Assembly: GCA_965214015.1 (NCBI GenBank) | Contig: CBDCAS010000017.1 | Span: 1 to 64,000 of the forward strand | Direction: 5' to 3' | DNA: 64,000 nucleotides | DNA from: CBDCAS01 sp965214015 | GTDB taxonomy: Bacteria; Pseudomonadota; Gammaproteobacteria; Coxiellales; Coxiellaceae | Shown: positions 43,880-53,675 of the stretch, piece after piece | How the letters are laid out: each line of letters starts with the position of its first letter | Position numbering within the stretch: position 1 is the stretch's first letter | Notes under the pieces: model-generated | What the model was told of the DNA's origin: nothing | Seen by the model: the letters and a program-made list of their open reading frames with translations, nothing else | Database searches by the model: none | Program-made: the position numbers and the translations under genes

Positions 43880-46129
43880 ATGCCCTCTTCTCATAACCTG
43901 GCTAAGATCGAACAATGCCCTCTTGAAGTCTTTACAGAAAAAGCTTATCTCGATTATTCCATGTATGTCATTCTAGACCGTGCTCTACCTCATATTGGTG
44001 ATGGACTCAAGCCCGTACAACGCCGCATTATTTACGCGATGTCAGAACTCGGATTAAAAGCAACCGCTAAATTTAAAAAATCAGCTCGAACTGTTGGTGA
44101 TGTACTGGGAAAATATCATCCTCATGGCGATACTGCCTGTTATGAAGCGATGGTGTTAATGGCACAAAACTTTTCTTATCGCTACCCGCTAATTGATGGC
44201 CAAGGTAACTGGGGAACAGCTGATGATCCTAAATCGTTTGCGGCTATGCGTTATACAGAATCCCGTCTTACTACTTATGCACAGATACTGCTCTCCGAAT
44301 TACAACAAGGCACGACTGATTGGAACGCTAATTTTGATGGAAGCTTAAAAGAACCTTCATTAATGCCAGCACGACTGCCTAATGTTTTATTAAATGGAGC
44401 ATCAGGTATTGCCGTTGGCATGGCCACTGACATTCTGCCACACAATCTAAAAGAAGTAACCAACGCTTGTATTCACTTATTGGATCATCCTAAAGCAACA
44501 CTTACCGATATCGCTGAGTTCATTAAAGGACCTGATTTTCCAACAAAAGCAGAAATCATTACTCCTGCTCATGATATTTTAGCTCTATATGAGAAAGGAG
44601 TGGGCAGCATTCGTCAAAGAGCGACCTACACAATAGAAAAAAATAATATCATTATTACAGCGCTTCCTTATCAAGTCTCTGGTGGCAAGGTGTTAGAACA
44701 AATTGCTCAACAAATGCTTGCTAAAAAATTACCCTCTATCAGTGATCTAGGTGATGAGTCAGATCATGACAACCCGACTCGTCTTATTATTACACCACGC
44801 TCTAACCGTATTGATATTGAATCGTTGATGAGCCATCTATTTGCCACTACAGATCTAGAGCGTAGTTATCGCATGAACATCAATGTAATCGGTATTGATG
44901 GGCGGCCTGAGGTAAAAACCCTACTCACTCTGCTAAAAGAATGGTTACTATTTCGCAAGGACACCGTGCGTCGTCGACTCAGTTTTCGTCTAGAAAAAAT
45001 ACTAGAGCGTTTGCATATTCTAGAGGCTTTATTGGTGGTGTACTTAAATATCGATGAAGTCATTAAAATCATCCGTGAACAAGACCAACCTAAAACTATC
45101 TTAATCAAACAATTTAAGCTCAGTGATCTTCAGGCAGATGCTGTCCTAGAAATTAAATTACGCCAACTTGCCAAACTTGAAGAGATTAAAATCCGTGATG
45201 AACAAGGTAAGCTTAGTAACGAACGTGATGAATTAGAAAAAACCCTCAAATCCAATACACGCCTAACCACTTTGATTCGAAAAGAGTTAAAGCAAGACCA
45301 AAAAGATTTTGGTGATACGCGTCAATCGCCTCTAGTAAAACGCCAAGAAGCACAATCGTTCAAACAAGAAACCCTGGTTTCTGCAGAACCGATTACAGTA
45401 TTACTATCAGAAAAAGGCTGGATCCGTGCTGCTAAAGGACATAATCTTGAGGGACATCGATTAAATTACCGTGCTGACGATCACTTGCTTATGCAAAGTG
45501 AAGGAAAAAGCAACCAACAGGTTATTTTCCTAGACTCACAAGGAAAAGCCTACTCATTAGCAGCCCACACACTACCTTCTGCACGTGGACAAGGAGAACC
45601 GTTAACATCCCGTTTAAAACCAGAAGCAGACAATCATTTTGTGACTGCACTAATAGGCGAGGAGGATGACTTATATTTAGTGGCCTCTGATGCCGGTTAT
45701 GGTTTTATCACTCCGCTAAAAAATCTATACTGTAAAAATAAAAGAGGGAAAAAATTTTTAAGCCTAGCAAAGGGAGCCAAAGTATTGACGCCACAAAAAA
45801 TTGAGGATAAGGAACATCAGCATGTGGCTATTGTTACTAACGAAGGGCATCTATTACTATTCCCAGTAGCTCAATTACCTGACTTACCACGCGGAAAAGG
45901 GAATAAAATGATTCACCTTGCCAGCGCTAAAGTAGCAAGCCACGAAGCATTCTGTGTTAGTGTTGCAGTATTAAAGGATCATGCTACTTTAACGCTCTAT
46001 TCAGGCAAACGAAAACTTACTTTAAAACCTCGAGATCTTAAAAATTTCCATGGCGAACGTGGACGCCGAGGCAATAAATTACCTCGAGGTTTTAGAAAAG
46101 TAAGCAGCATCGTCGCTGACCATGATTAA
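43880..46129 (+). CDS. parC: DNA topoisomerase IV subunit A
   Basis: A 749-residue type IIA topoisomerase subunit of normal ParC length. The quinolone-site region GDVLGKYHPHGDTACYEAMV and the active Tyr in AAMRYTESRL are intact; the C-terminal beta-pinwheel has the degenerate GyrA-box style. Residue 80 (E. coli numbering) is Thr where E. coli has Ser, a difference seen naturally in some species. It pairs with ParE at 13624-15528. Confidence 0.94.
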   Translation: MPSSHNLAKIEQCPLEVFTEKAYLDYSMYVILDRALPHIGDGLKPVQRRIIYAMSELGLKATAKFKKSARTVGDVLGKYHPHGDTACYEAMVLMAQNFSYRYPLIDGQGNWGTADDPKSFAAMRYTESRLTTYAQILLSELQQGTTDWNANFDGSLKEPSLMPARLPNVLLNGASGIAVGMATDILPHNLKEVTNACIHLLDHPKATLTDIAEFIKGPDFPTKAEIITPAHDILALYEKGVGSIRQRATYTIEKNNIIITALPYQVSGGKVLEQIAQQMLAKKLPSISDLGDESDHDNPTRLIITPRSNRIDIESLMSHLFATTDLERSYRMNINVIGIDGRPEVKTLLTLLKEWLLFRKDTVRRRLSFRLEKILERLHILEALLVVYLNIDEVIKIIREQDQPKTILIKQFKLSDLQADAVLEIKLRQLAKLEEIKIRDEQGKLSNERDELEKTLKSNTRLTTLIRKELKQDQKDFGDTRQSPLVKRQEAQSFKQETLVSAEPITVLLSEKGWIRAAKGHNLEGHRLNYRADDHLLMQSEGKSNQQVIFLDSQGKAYSLAAHTLPSARGQGEPLTSRLKPEADNHFVTALIGEEDDLYLVASDAGYGFITPLKNLYCKNKRGKKFLSLAKGAKVLTPQKIEDKEHQHVAIVTNEGHLLLFPVAQLPDLPRGKGNKMIHLASAKVASHEAFCVSVAVLKDHATLTLYSGKRKLTLKPRDLKNFHGERGRRGNKLPRGFRKVSSIVADHD

Positions 46130-46169
46130 TGCTATACTTCATACTTAGAGAATATTAGGAATCACTTCC

Positions 46170-46682
46170 ATGCGCTATATTCAAAGCAACTTGCTTCATG
46201 ATGAAAAAATCATTTATGAAACACGCCCTCATGGGATTATCTTTTTATTGCCTGCCCTATTAGTCGTGTTTTCTTTCATTATGTACTTCTATCTTAAGGC
46301 ATATCTTTCTGCCTTTTCTCAATTCTCACTGTTCGGTATGCCACTCTACCAAGCAACTGCTGTGGTTATTCTGCTTATTGCACTATTTCTTGGGATTAAA
46401 GCATACATTATGTATCAATATTCAGAATATGGTATTACAAATAAACGAATTATTATGAAAACAGGCTGGATCCAACGACGCTCTGTTGAAATCTTTTTAG
46501 AAAAAGTAGAGGCTATTTATGTGAACCAAAGCGTTTCTGGACGTCTGTTTTGCTTTGGGACTCTCATGATTGTGGGCACTGGTGGCAGTAAAGATCCCTT
46601 TCTTTATGTCCCACAACCGTTAAAATTTCGTAACCGCGCGCAGCAGCAAATTGACAATCGGCTTGAGCACCGCAAAGCATAG
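46170..46682 (+). CDS. PH domain (bPH2/DUF304) membrane protein
   Basis: A 170-residue protein with two membrane helices (GIIFLLPALLVVFSFIMYFYL; ATAVVILLIALFLGIKAYIM) followed by a bacterial PH-like domain: EYGITNKRIIMKTGWIQRRS, VEIFLEKVEAIYVNQSVSGR. Function of the family is unclear; some act in membrane stress. It follows parC with 40 bases between. Confidence 0.85.
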   Translation: MRYIQSNLLHDEKIIYETRPHGIIFLLPALLVVFSFIMYFYLKAYLSAFSQFSLFGMPLYQATAVVILLIALFLGIKAYIMYQYSEYGITNKRIIMKTGWIQRRSVEIFLEKVEAIYVNQSVSGRLFCFGTLMIVGTGGSKDPFLYVPQPLKFRNRAQQQIDNRLEHRKA

Positions 46683-46724
46683 ACAATAAAAGAGCCTAGC
46701 CCTATCCTTTACTTTAACTCAGCA

Positions 46725-47696
46725 CTAAAAAACAAGCTGTTTAGATTTTTTCTCTGGAACTTCACACACTAATTTTGGCACAAGATAACCTGGTAGCCGA
46801 CTTTCCATCACTTTAACCCAACAAATCGCTTTTTCTTTGGAGACATTAAAATGGGCAACACCTGCGACAGGATCTAAACAATGTAAATAATAAGGCAGCA
46901 CACCGATTTGAAACAAATCTTCACTTAATTGAATCAGCGTTTCTGCAGAATCATTGACCCCTTTTAATAGAACTGCTTGATTAAGTAAGGTAATATTTTT
47001 ACATTTTAATATGGACTGAGCAACCGAATGATCCAACTCCTTAGCATGATTACAATGCAATACCATAATAATTCTAAACCGCGAGTTCTGCAACAGACTG
47101 ACTAAAGAGTCGGTGATTCGATCTGGAATCATAAGTGGCAGACGAGTATGAATACGCAATCGTTTTACATGTGTAATGGATTCCAATTGTCTTATCAAAC
47201 GACTCAACAGTTCATCTTTTAATACTAAAGGATCGCCTCCACTTAAAATGACTTCTTTAATTGAAGGATGCTTCTCAATATAATCTAAAGCTGGCTGCCA
47301 CTGTGATATCCCGGGTACTTGCTCAGAATAAGGATAATGGCGCCGAAAGCAATAACGGCAATGCACAGCACAAGCACCAGTGGCCATAAGCAATACACGA
47401 CCATGATACTTATGAAGCAATCCGTAGGCTGGACTGACTGAAGACTCTTGTAGTGGGTCCTCCACATAGCCTGGAACAGATTGCATTTCAACAGCTTGTG
47501 GCAAAATTTGTTGCAATAGAGGGTCTTTTGGATTCCCTTTTTCAATACGAGAAATAAAAGACTGAGGCACCCGCAAAGGAAATTGATGGATCGCTGCTTT
47601 TATCTCTGTAATGTATTTTTGGTCAATTTCTAACACATCACATAAAATATCAGGATCAGTAATCGCTTCTTTTAATTGTTGTTGCCAAGCCAGCAT
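46725..47696 (-). CDS. epmB: EF-P beta-lysylation radical SAM protein EpmB
   Basis: A 323-residue radical SAM lysine 2,3-aminomutase of the short EpmB/YjeK type. The cluster motif is GACAVHCRYCFRRHYPY and EVILSGGDPLVLKDE follows; IHTRLPLMIPDRI is typical. It makes (R)-beta-lysine for elongation factor P. efp is often divergent from epmB, but here the divergent gene is a different small one, so efp is elsewhere. Confidence 0.92.
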   Translation of the reverse strand: MLAWQQQLKEAITDPDILCDVLEIDQKYITEIKAAIHQFPLRVPQSFISRIEKGNPKDPLLQQILPQAVEMQSVPGYVEDPLQESSVSPAYGLLHKYHGRVLLMATGACAVHCRYCFRRHYPYSEQVPGISQWQPALDYIEKHPSIKEVILSGGDPLVLKDELLSRLIRQLESITHVKRLRIHTRLPLMIPDRITDSLVSLLQNSRFRIIMVLHCNHAKELDHSVAQSILKCKNITLLNQAVLLKGVNDSAETLIQLSEDLFQIGVLPYYLHCLDPVAGVAHFNVSKEKAICWVKVMESRLPGYLVPKLVCEVPEKKSKQLVF

Positions 47697-47785
47697 ATTT
47701 TTACCTACACTCAGTTATTCTAGAAATAGCGGAAATTCAGTATACTGTATTTAATTATTTTCAATAAGCTAGAATAAATATTTTA

Positions 47786-48070
47786 ATGAGCCTACAAGGC
47801 AAACATCAATCGATGGACAAGGATCTTAAGCGCTCAGTTAAGTGGCTTGAAACCATTCCTGTTGTTAAAAAAGTAGTGCTTGGATTCTCTGAGGCCTGTC
47901 GTCACAAATATTCACCAGGCTGTATTCGATTTAAAATGAATGTTAATGGCGGTATTAAAGCCAATGGCTATTCTGGAAAAGGCGTGACGGATTTATTTAT
48001 AAAAATAGATCCGATAGAAAAAAGAGAGATTTTTAAGGCACTTTTATTAAAAAAATTCCATTGTCTATAA
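47786..48070 (+). CDS. Conserved-looking small protein of unknown function
   Basis: A 94-residue basic protein, divergent from epmB with 90 bases between starts. The middle (VVKKVVLGFSEACRHKYSPG; CIRFKMNVNGGIKANGYSGK; GVTDLFIKIDP) looks like a folded domain, reminiscent of small conserved proteins of Legionella, but I cannot name a family. A start at ATG 47813 (MDKDLKRSV) is also possible. The shared intergenic region contains a CAGTATACTG palindrome at 47738-47747. Confidence 0.6.
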   Translation: MSLQGKHQSMDKDLKRSVKWLETIPVVKKVVLGFSEACRHKYSPGCIRFKMNVNGGIKANGYSGKGVTDLFIKIDPIEKREIFKALLLKKFHCL

Positions 48071-48138
48071 ATTTCCACCCTATTTGTATATTTAACCTCA
48101 ATTAAAATAGACCAGACACTAGAAAATCTAGTATAATT

Positions 48139-49269
48139 GTGCACACTATGAACGGTCAAAGTAATGGATTACTAAATTTACAATCAATGATTGCCCACAT
48201 GCCTGGCATTATTTATTGGAAAAATCAGGAAGGCATTTATCTTGGCTGCAACCATAATGCAGCCAAACTCATTCATCTATCATCATCTAACGATCTGATT
48301 GGAAAGACACTCTACGATATCGTTCCTAAAACTATCGCTGATGCAGTTACCCGCACTGACAACTTGATTATGAGTAGCAGGCAAACTTCTTGTATTGAAG
48401 AAGAAGGTTTGAACTTAAATGGCCAAAAAGCAATCTATCTGACACGAAAAATGCCATTAGAAAACGAGAAAGGAGAGATTATCGGTCTTTCCAGTATATC
48501 TATTGATATTACAAAAAGAGATCAATACAAGAAGATGCTTAAAATCGCAAGAGAGCAGGCTAAGTCTGCCCATCAAGCAAAGTACAAATTCATTCTGAAC
48601 ATGCACCATGATCTTCGCACTCCTTTTTCAGGCATTTTGAGCCTATCGCAATTTCTTGAAAAAAAAGAATCGGACCCTAAGAAAAAAATGATTTTATCTG
48701 CTATTGTTGAATCAACTCAAAATTTATTAGCTATTCTTAACAAAATTCTTCATTTAATTTCTCTTAAAAATCACTCTTATTTAAAAACTACTCATTTTAA
48801 TCTAAAAACTTTAGCGAATAATTTTTATAAGACCATGCTCCCTAGCACACAAAGTAAAGGCTTAGAACTGATATTAAATATAGATCCTGCTCTACCAGAG
48901 CGTGTTGTAGGTAATGAACAGGCTATTGAATACACTTTATTAAATCTAGTGAGCAATGCCATTAAATTTACCAATAATGGATCGATAAGTATAACACTGT
49001 CCAATAAAGTAACATTGAATAAAGAATGTTTAATAGAAATAAAAATCCATGACACAGGATGTGGTATTCCAAAAAATAAACAAGAGATTATTTTTGAAAA
49101 ATTCACTAAGCTCACTCCTTCCTATAAAGAGCAAGACGGCGGCATGGGACTAGGATTGTGGTTAGTAAAACAGCTTCTATCCAAAATGAAGGGGACTATT
49201 CAATTAGAAAGTATAGTGGGCCAAGGAAGTACTTTTATTTGTACTTTTCCGATACTATTAGAAGATTAA
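48139..49269 (+). CDS. PAS-domain histidine kinase
   Basis: A 376-residue soluble sensor kinase. A PAS domain (residues about 10-125: MPGIIYWKNQEGIYLGCNHN; LTRKMPLENEKGEIIGLSSI) is followed by HisKA with H154 in NMHHDLRTPFSG and an HATPase domain: LLNLVSNAIKFTNNGS, IHDTGCGIPKNK, GGMGLGLWLVKQLL. It has no receiver or output domain, so it needs one of the stand-alone receivers in this window or elsewhere. Signal unknown; cytoplasmic. Confidence 0.92.
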   Translation: MHTMNGQSNGLLNLQSMIAHMPGIIYWKNQEGIYLGCNHNAAKLIHLSSSNDLIGKTLYDIVPKTIADAVTRTDNLIMSSRQTSCIEEEGLNLNGQKAIYLTRKMPLENEKGEIIGLSSISIDITKRDQYKKMLKIAREQAKSAHQAKYKFILNMHHDLRTPFSGILSLSQFLEKKESDPKKKMILSAIVESTQNLLAILNKILHLISLKNHSYLKTTHFNLKTLANNFYKTMLPSTQSKGLELILNIDPALPERVVGNEQAIEYTLLNLVSNAIKFTNNGSISITLSNKVTLNKECLIEIKIHDTGCGIPKNKQEIIFEKFTKLTPSYKEQDGGMGLGLWLVKQLLSKMKGTIQLESIVGQGSTFICTFPILLED

Positions 49270-49588
49270 AATTTTTAGAAGAAGAACCCTGCGCATACAC
49301 CCTGGCTTTATCCACTATTACACAAGTCTAAGTACTTATCTCACTAACTAGCACATTCATTAAGGCTGTTTTATAGGATTGACTTTCAGGATTTAACAGG
49401 GCAAAATCTGCTAACAAATATAGACTATATATTATACAAATGCAATTTTAAATCAACATTAACACCAAGCTATTTATCACGATATAATATAGTCAAAGGT
49501 TTTTTTGACACTTATTTGAATACTGTCAGCGCTTATGGACTCGGCTGTCTGGCTTTATATTATTCACTAGATGTAACGAGACAGCGGC
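49270..49588. other. Intergenic region before the ABC exporter
   Basis: A 319-base AT-rich gap with no coding-like frame. A TTGACA at 49505-49510 is a possible -35 box for the exporter gene, but no good -10 follows at 17 bases, so the promoter is not settled. No repeat or RNA gene seen. Confidence 0.35.
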
Positions 49589-51379
49589 ATGAGTAAAAAC
49601 CAATTACCAAAAACATTATTCAGTTTTATATGGTATTTTGTGAAAAAACAAAAATTCTATTTCATTGTGATCCAAATTCTAGCCCTTGCTTGGTCTGTAG
49701 ACAATACTATCTGGCCCTTTATTTTGCGACTGCTCATCGACAAAATTACCGCTTTCACACCTGAACAGGGTAACATTTGGTACCACCTAATGCCCTTACT
49801 GACTTTTTGGGTTGTGACTTGGCTTGCCATTGAGGTTGCTTACCGCATTTACGGCTTTATGATGGCACGTATTTTCCCCCGATTTGAATCTCATATTCGC
49901 ATGAGTATGTTTGAATACGTGCAGGATCATTCATATGATTATTTCGCAAATCATTTCGCAGGCAACATCTCTAATAGAATTAGCGATATGACACAAAGTG
50001 CAACCAGAATTATGCAACTTATTATGACACTCTTTATCCCTGCACTTCTAGCTCTCATTATTGCTTCCATAGTCTTTTATACGATCAGCCCTTGGTTTAC
50101 AGTACTGCTTTTGGGTTGGACTGTATTACATATTGGTATTTGTTTAGCTGGCGCACGCAAGTGTGCAAATTTATCTAAGATACATTCAAATGCTAGAAGT
50201 TTTTTAACAGGTAAAGTAGTCGATTCATTAACTAACATAATAAACGTAAAATTATTTGCTAGAAAGCACTATGAATGTGAGTATACTTATAAGTATCAAA
50301 AAGAGGAACGCCAAAAATATATTGATTCACTCACCATCGCAGAAAAAATAAAAGTGGCCCTTAGTATTTCCGCATTTATTTTTCCAGGAGTATTGCTTAC
50401 CTGGTATATCATTCATAGTTGGCAAAACAACCTTATCAGCATTGGCAGCCTTGTTTTAATTTTTAATACGACGTGGAATATACAACACCTGGCTTGGTTT
50501 GCAGGGCTTGAATTACCCAATTTATATAAAGAAATTGGCATCTGCCAACAAGCGATGTCGCTAATACGCACTGAGCATGAGATCAAAGATAAACCCAATG
50601 CAAAAGAGCTAAAAATTCAGTGCGGCCAAATCAGCTTTGATACAGTCAATTTTCATTACCTACAAGGCAGTAAAGTTTTTAAAAATCTCACAACAACTCT
50701 CCAAGCAGGTCAAAAAATAGGATTAGTTGGTTTTTCTGGCAGTGGAAAAAGCACGTTTGTTAATTTGATTATGCGGTTTTTTGATGTTGAGTCCGGGGCA
50801 ATTAAAATCGATGGTACCAATATAAGCGAGGCTACAACACACTCTTTAAGATCGCAAATATCGATGATTCCGCAAGATCCTTCATTATTTCACCGTACAC
50901 TTCGAGATAATATTCGTTATGGCAGAATTAAGGCAAATGATAAAGAAGTGATTGCTGCGGCTTGTCATGCGCATTGTCACGAATTCATCAGTGCATTGCC
51001 TGAAGCTTATGACTCACTTGTGGGTGAACGTGGTATTAAATTATCAGGAGGACAAAGACAACGTATCGCCATTGCTAGAGCCATTCTTAAAAATGCGCCC
51101 ATACTTATCCTAGATGAGGCAACAAGTGCTCTAGATTCGGTAACAGAAAAGCGTATTCAAGAGGCACTACACTATTTAATGGAAGGTCGGACAACAATTG
51201 TTATCGCTCATCGATTATCGACACTCTCTAAAATGGATAGGATATTAGTATTTGATGATGGACAAATTATTGAAGATGATACTCCTGAAGCACTTTTAAG
51301 TGCCAACGGCCACTTTGCAAAGATGTGGAAAATGCAGGCCGGTGGATTTTTACCTGATATGCCTGCTAAAGTAGCGTAA
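49589..51379 (+). CDS. ABC exporter, fused permease-ATPase
   Basis: A 596-residue half-transporter of MsbA/multidrug type: six membrane helices in residues about 20-300, then the ATPase with Walker A GFSGSGKST, Q-loop SMIPQDPSLFH, signature KLSGGQRQRIAIARAI, Walker B LILDEATSALD and H-loop IVIAHRLSTL. All catalytic motifs are intact, so it should work as a homodimer. Substrate unknown; the antibiotic-modifying remnants downstream hint at, but do not prove, drug export. Confidence 0.9.
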   Translation: MSKNQLPKTLFSFIWYFVKKQKFYFIVIQILALAWSVDNTIWPFILRLLIDKITAFTPEQGNIWYHLMPLLTFWVVTWLAIEVAYRIYGFMMARIFPRFESHIRMSMFEYVQDHSYDYFANHFAGNISNRISDMTQSATRIMQLIMTLFIPALLALIIASIVFYTISPWFTVLLLGWTVLHIGICLAGARKCANLSKIHSNARSFLTGKVVDSLTNIINVKLFARKHYECEYTYKYQKEERQKYIDSLTIAEKIKVALSISAFIFPGVLLTWYIIHSWQNNLISIGSLVLIFNTTWNIQHLAWFAGLELPNLYKEIGICQQAMSLIRTEHEIKDKPNAKELKIQCGQISFDTVNFHYLQGSKVFKNLTTTLQAGQKIGLVGFSGSGKSTFVNLIMRFFDVESGAIKIDGTNISEATTHSLRSQISMIPQDPSLFHRTLRDNIRYGRIKANDKEVIAAACHAHCHEFISALPEAYDSLVGERGIKLSGGQRQRIAIARAILKNAPILILDEATSALDSVTEKRIQEALHYLMEGRTTIVIAHRLSTLSKMDRILVFDDGQIIEDDTPEALLSANGHFAKMWKMQAGGFLPDMPAKVA

Positions 51380-51597
51380 TGACTCATAAAGTTAAAATCG
51401 ATTTATCAATTGCTCAACAACTCATTCGCGATCAATTTCCGCAATGGGCCGATCAGCCTATCAAACCAGTTGAATAAAGCGGTTGGGATAGAGCACGTGG
51501 CTGGGTGCTTTGAAAAAGCTTATGTGCACCGATAATAGGAACAAAATGTGATAAGATTTTAAACAACATTGTGCATGACTTTAGAGCTACAGGATAA
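51379..51597 (+). pseudogene. Aminoglycoside phosphotransferase-family remnant with internal deletion
   Basis: The frame starts at an ATG overlapping the exporter stop and reads THKVKIDLSIAQQLIRDQFP, QWADQPIKPVE, the N-terminus of APH-family kinases. After a TAA (51475-51477) it continues SGWDRARGWVL, a TGA (51511-51513) and KSLCAPIIG, which is the C-terminus of the same family. So the kinase core is deleted and two stops have accumulated. The position suggests it was once co-transcribed with the exporter. Confidence 0.7.
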
Positions 51598-51605
51598 AAT
51601 GAAGA

Positions 51606-52139
51606 ATGAAATTAAAGGTTGATGACATCCTGGAACTATCTTACCTTAAAAAAGAGACTATCCCAGAAGTAGTTGCATAATTTGATACGTCAAAACTAAA
51701 TAAATCCATTGCCATATTTGATAAATATTTTGAAGAGCAAATACAACAAAAACGCCTAGTATTATTAGCGCAATTAAACAGTAGATATGTTGGTTACATC
51801 ACACTGGTTTGGAATTCAAATTACAAACCATTCTCAGAGAAAAATATACCTGAAATTAAAGATCTTAACGTTATAAACACATGTCAAAAGAGAGATATTG
51901 GAAAAGCACTGTTGTTAGCTGCAGAGAAAGAAGCTTTTAAGTGCAGCCCAACAGTTGGACTAGGTGTTGGATTATATAAGGATTACGGAAACGCTCAACG
52001 CCTCTATTTCAAATTAGGCTATTGCCCTGATGGAAACGGCATTAGTTACAATTATGAAACAGTGCCGCAGGGAAACTCTGTGCCTGTGGATGATGATTTG
52101 TGTTTATGGCTAATAAAAAATATCATAGGAGAAGCATAG
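51606..52139 (+). pseudogene. GNAT-like acetyltransferase with one in-frame stop
   Basis: From ATG 51606 (MKLKVDDILELSYLKK) a single TAA at 51678-51680 interrupts an otherwise continuous frame to 52139. The rest has GNAT features: RLVLLAQLNSRYVGYITLVW, DIGKALLLAAEKEAFKCSPT and GNAQRLYFKLGYCPDG. A single T to A change would explain the stop. A restart at ATG 51912 would lack the acetyl-CoA core, so it is probably inactive. Confidence 0.7.
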
Positions 52140-52140
52140 A

Positions 52141-52570
52141 ATGGATAATGAATTATGGCATCCAGATATCGATCACCGATGATTTTGCTAAAATTATTAT
52201 TGAAATATAATTCCCTGAGCTTTCACCTGTGAGAGTTAAATGTATCGGTGCAGGATGGGATAACAAAATACCAGGAATCTTTCATATCTTAAAAAAAAAT
52301 AATGTTAGTGCCATTCCTGAGGCACATTGCTACTTAATATACAAAGAATCAACTTTTGACATCATATTTCCAGACCAAATTACAGACCCTAATAATTTTG
52401 ATATTTTAAAAGAAATATCAATTAACCCAAAACAAATCGGAAAACATAAAATAAATTTTCATCAAAAATTCATTCGTCGCTGGGTTGTCGCTGAAAAATT
52501 ATCTGTTTCTCATGAAACTTTATGGCTTTTCAGAGAGGAATATATACAAACTTTAAGCCAAGCTTCATAA
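52141..52570 (+). pseudogene. Broken gene with phosphotransferase-like start
   Basis: MDNELWHPDI is followed by a frameshift; the next frame reads ITDDFAKIIIEI, a TAA (52208-52210), then FPELSPVRVKCIGAGWDNKI, which is typical of the N-terminus of APH-family kinases. From there the frame stays open (GTG 52229) to 52570 through sequence that no longer resembles the family (EAHCYLIYKESTFDIIFPDQ). It is probably a fusion of two relics. Confidence 0.5.
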
Positions 52571-52581
52571 GAGTAAAGATC

Positions 52582-53058
52582 ATGATTGAAATCAATATTC
52601 GAGAGGCGAAGAGTAGTGACTTAACTTCGATTATACTACTACTTGCTAAGGACCCACTTGGCGCTCACCGAGAAGACAGCACTATGCCACCCAATGCGCT
52701 TTATCTTAAAGCATGGAACAAAATTTTCAAAGACAACAATGCTGAGATTTTTGTTGTAGAAGATCAAGGCAAAGTAATTGGCGTTGCTCAAATCGATTAC
52801 TTACAATACCTTACCTACCAAGGTGGACGTCGGGCTCAAATTGAAGGTGTTAGAGTGCATCAAGAATACCGAAACAAGGGTATTGGCAAAAAACTATTTC
52901 AATTTCTCATAGAGAAAGCCCGCCAGAATGACTGCCATTTAGTGCAGCTCACAACAGACACCACTAGACCCAATGCCCTAAGATTTTATGAAAGCTTTGG
53001 CTTTGTACAAAGCCACATCGGTATGAAGCTTCATTTTAAAAAAACACATAGAGGCTGA
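52582..53058 (+). CDS. GNAT acetyltransferase
   Basis: A 158-residue intact GNAT enzyme from ATG 52582 (MIEINIREAKSSDLTS). The acetyl-CoA loop is VHQEYRNKGIGKKLFQFLIE and NALRFYESFGFVQSH follows. The substrate is unknown; the neighbours suggest a drug or small-molecule target. It is separated from the next gene by two bases, so they are co-transcribed. A longer frame from 52522 overlaps the preceding relic and is unlikely. Confidence 0.85.
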   Translation: MIEINIREAKSSDLTSIILLLAKDPLGAHREDSTMPPNALYLKAWNKIFKDNNAEIFVVEDQGKVIGVAQIDYLQYLTYQGGRRAQIEGVRVHQEYRNKGIGKKLFQFLIEKARQNDCHLVQLTTDTTRPNALRFYESFGFVQSHIGMKLHFKKTHRG

Positions 53059-53060
53059 CA

Positions 53061-53675
53061 ATGAGTCAACGCTATAAACACAATTATTTCATATTAACCG
53101 GCGCTATGGGTGCAGGAAAATCGACGACTCTCAAGGAATTAAAGAAACTAGGTTTACTGTGCATTGATGAGCCTGCCAGAGATATTTTAGCAGAACAAAG
53201 AGCTATCGATAGCAATGGTGTACCGGATCGTGATCCCAAATTATTCACAGAACTTTTGCTATCAAGATCAATCCATCAATTTAAACACATGGAAAATTAC
53301 CAGGGACCCATTGTCTATGATCGTGGCATCCTTGATAACCTAAGTTATGCAAAACTATTTGAATTGAATTTAAAACCTTACATTAATGCTGCTCATCTAT
53401 TTAAATATAACAAACAAGTCTTTTTCCTCCCAGCTTGGGAAGCAATTTATGAAAATGACGATGAGCGTAAAATGACTTTTGAGCAAGCCAAACAATTTGG
53501 CGAAGTGCTAAGAAAGAGTTATGAAGACCTAGGCTACCACATTATTGAGATTCCAATGACTGATCCACCAGCAAGAGCAGCATTCATTATTCAACGTGAG
53601 TTCGACCTAACTCATGCTAAGATTGAAAAATTGTTATTCAAATATAAAGAAGGCTTCTTAGGTTGTAAAGAATAA
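53061..53675 (+). CDS. AAA_28-type ATPase, C-terminus replaced by IS982
   Basis: A P-loop protein with Walker A ILTGAMGAGKSTTLKEL and the family pattern CIDEPARDI, GPIVYDRGILDNLSY. The native sequence ends after ARAAFIIQ at 53593; the last 27 residues (REFDLTHAKIEKLLFKYKEG...) are read from the antisense strand of the IS982 end. Before the insertion the frame would have continued, without a stop, into the SnoaL-like frame at 54617. Function unknown; the family is often found with nucleotide or small-molecule kinases. Confidence 0.82.
   Translation: MSQRYKHNYFILTGAMGAGKSTTLKELKKLGLLCIDEPARDILAEQRAIDSNGVPDRDPKLFTELLLSRSIHQFKHMENYQGPIVYDRGILDNLSYAKLFELNLKPYINAAHLFKYNKQVFFLPAWEAIYENDDERKMTFEQAKQFGEVLRKSYEDLGYHIIEIPMTDPPARAAFIIQREFDLTHAKIEKLLFKYKEGFLGCKE

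Noticed and set aside
47738..47747. CAGTATACTG palindrome as a LexA operator
   Set aside because: It lacks the CTGT-N8-ACAG layout of the gammaproteobacterial SOS box; no other evidence for SOS control.
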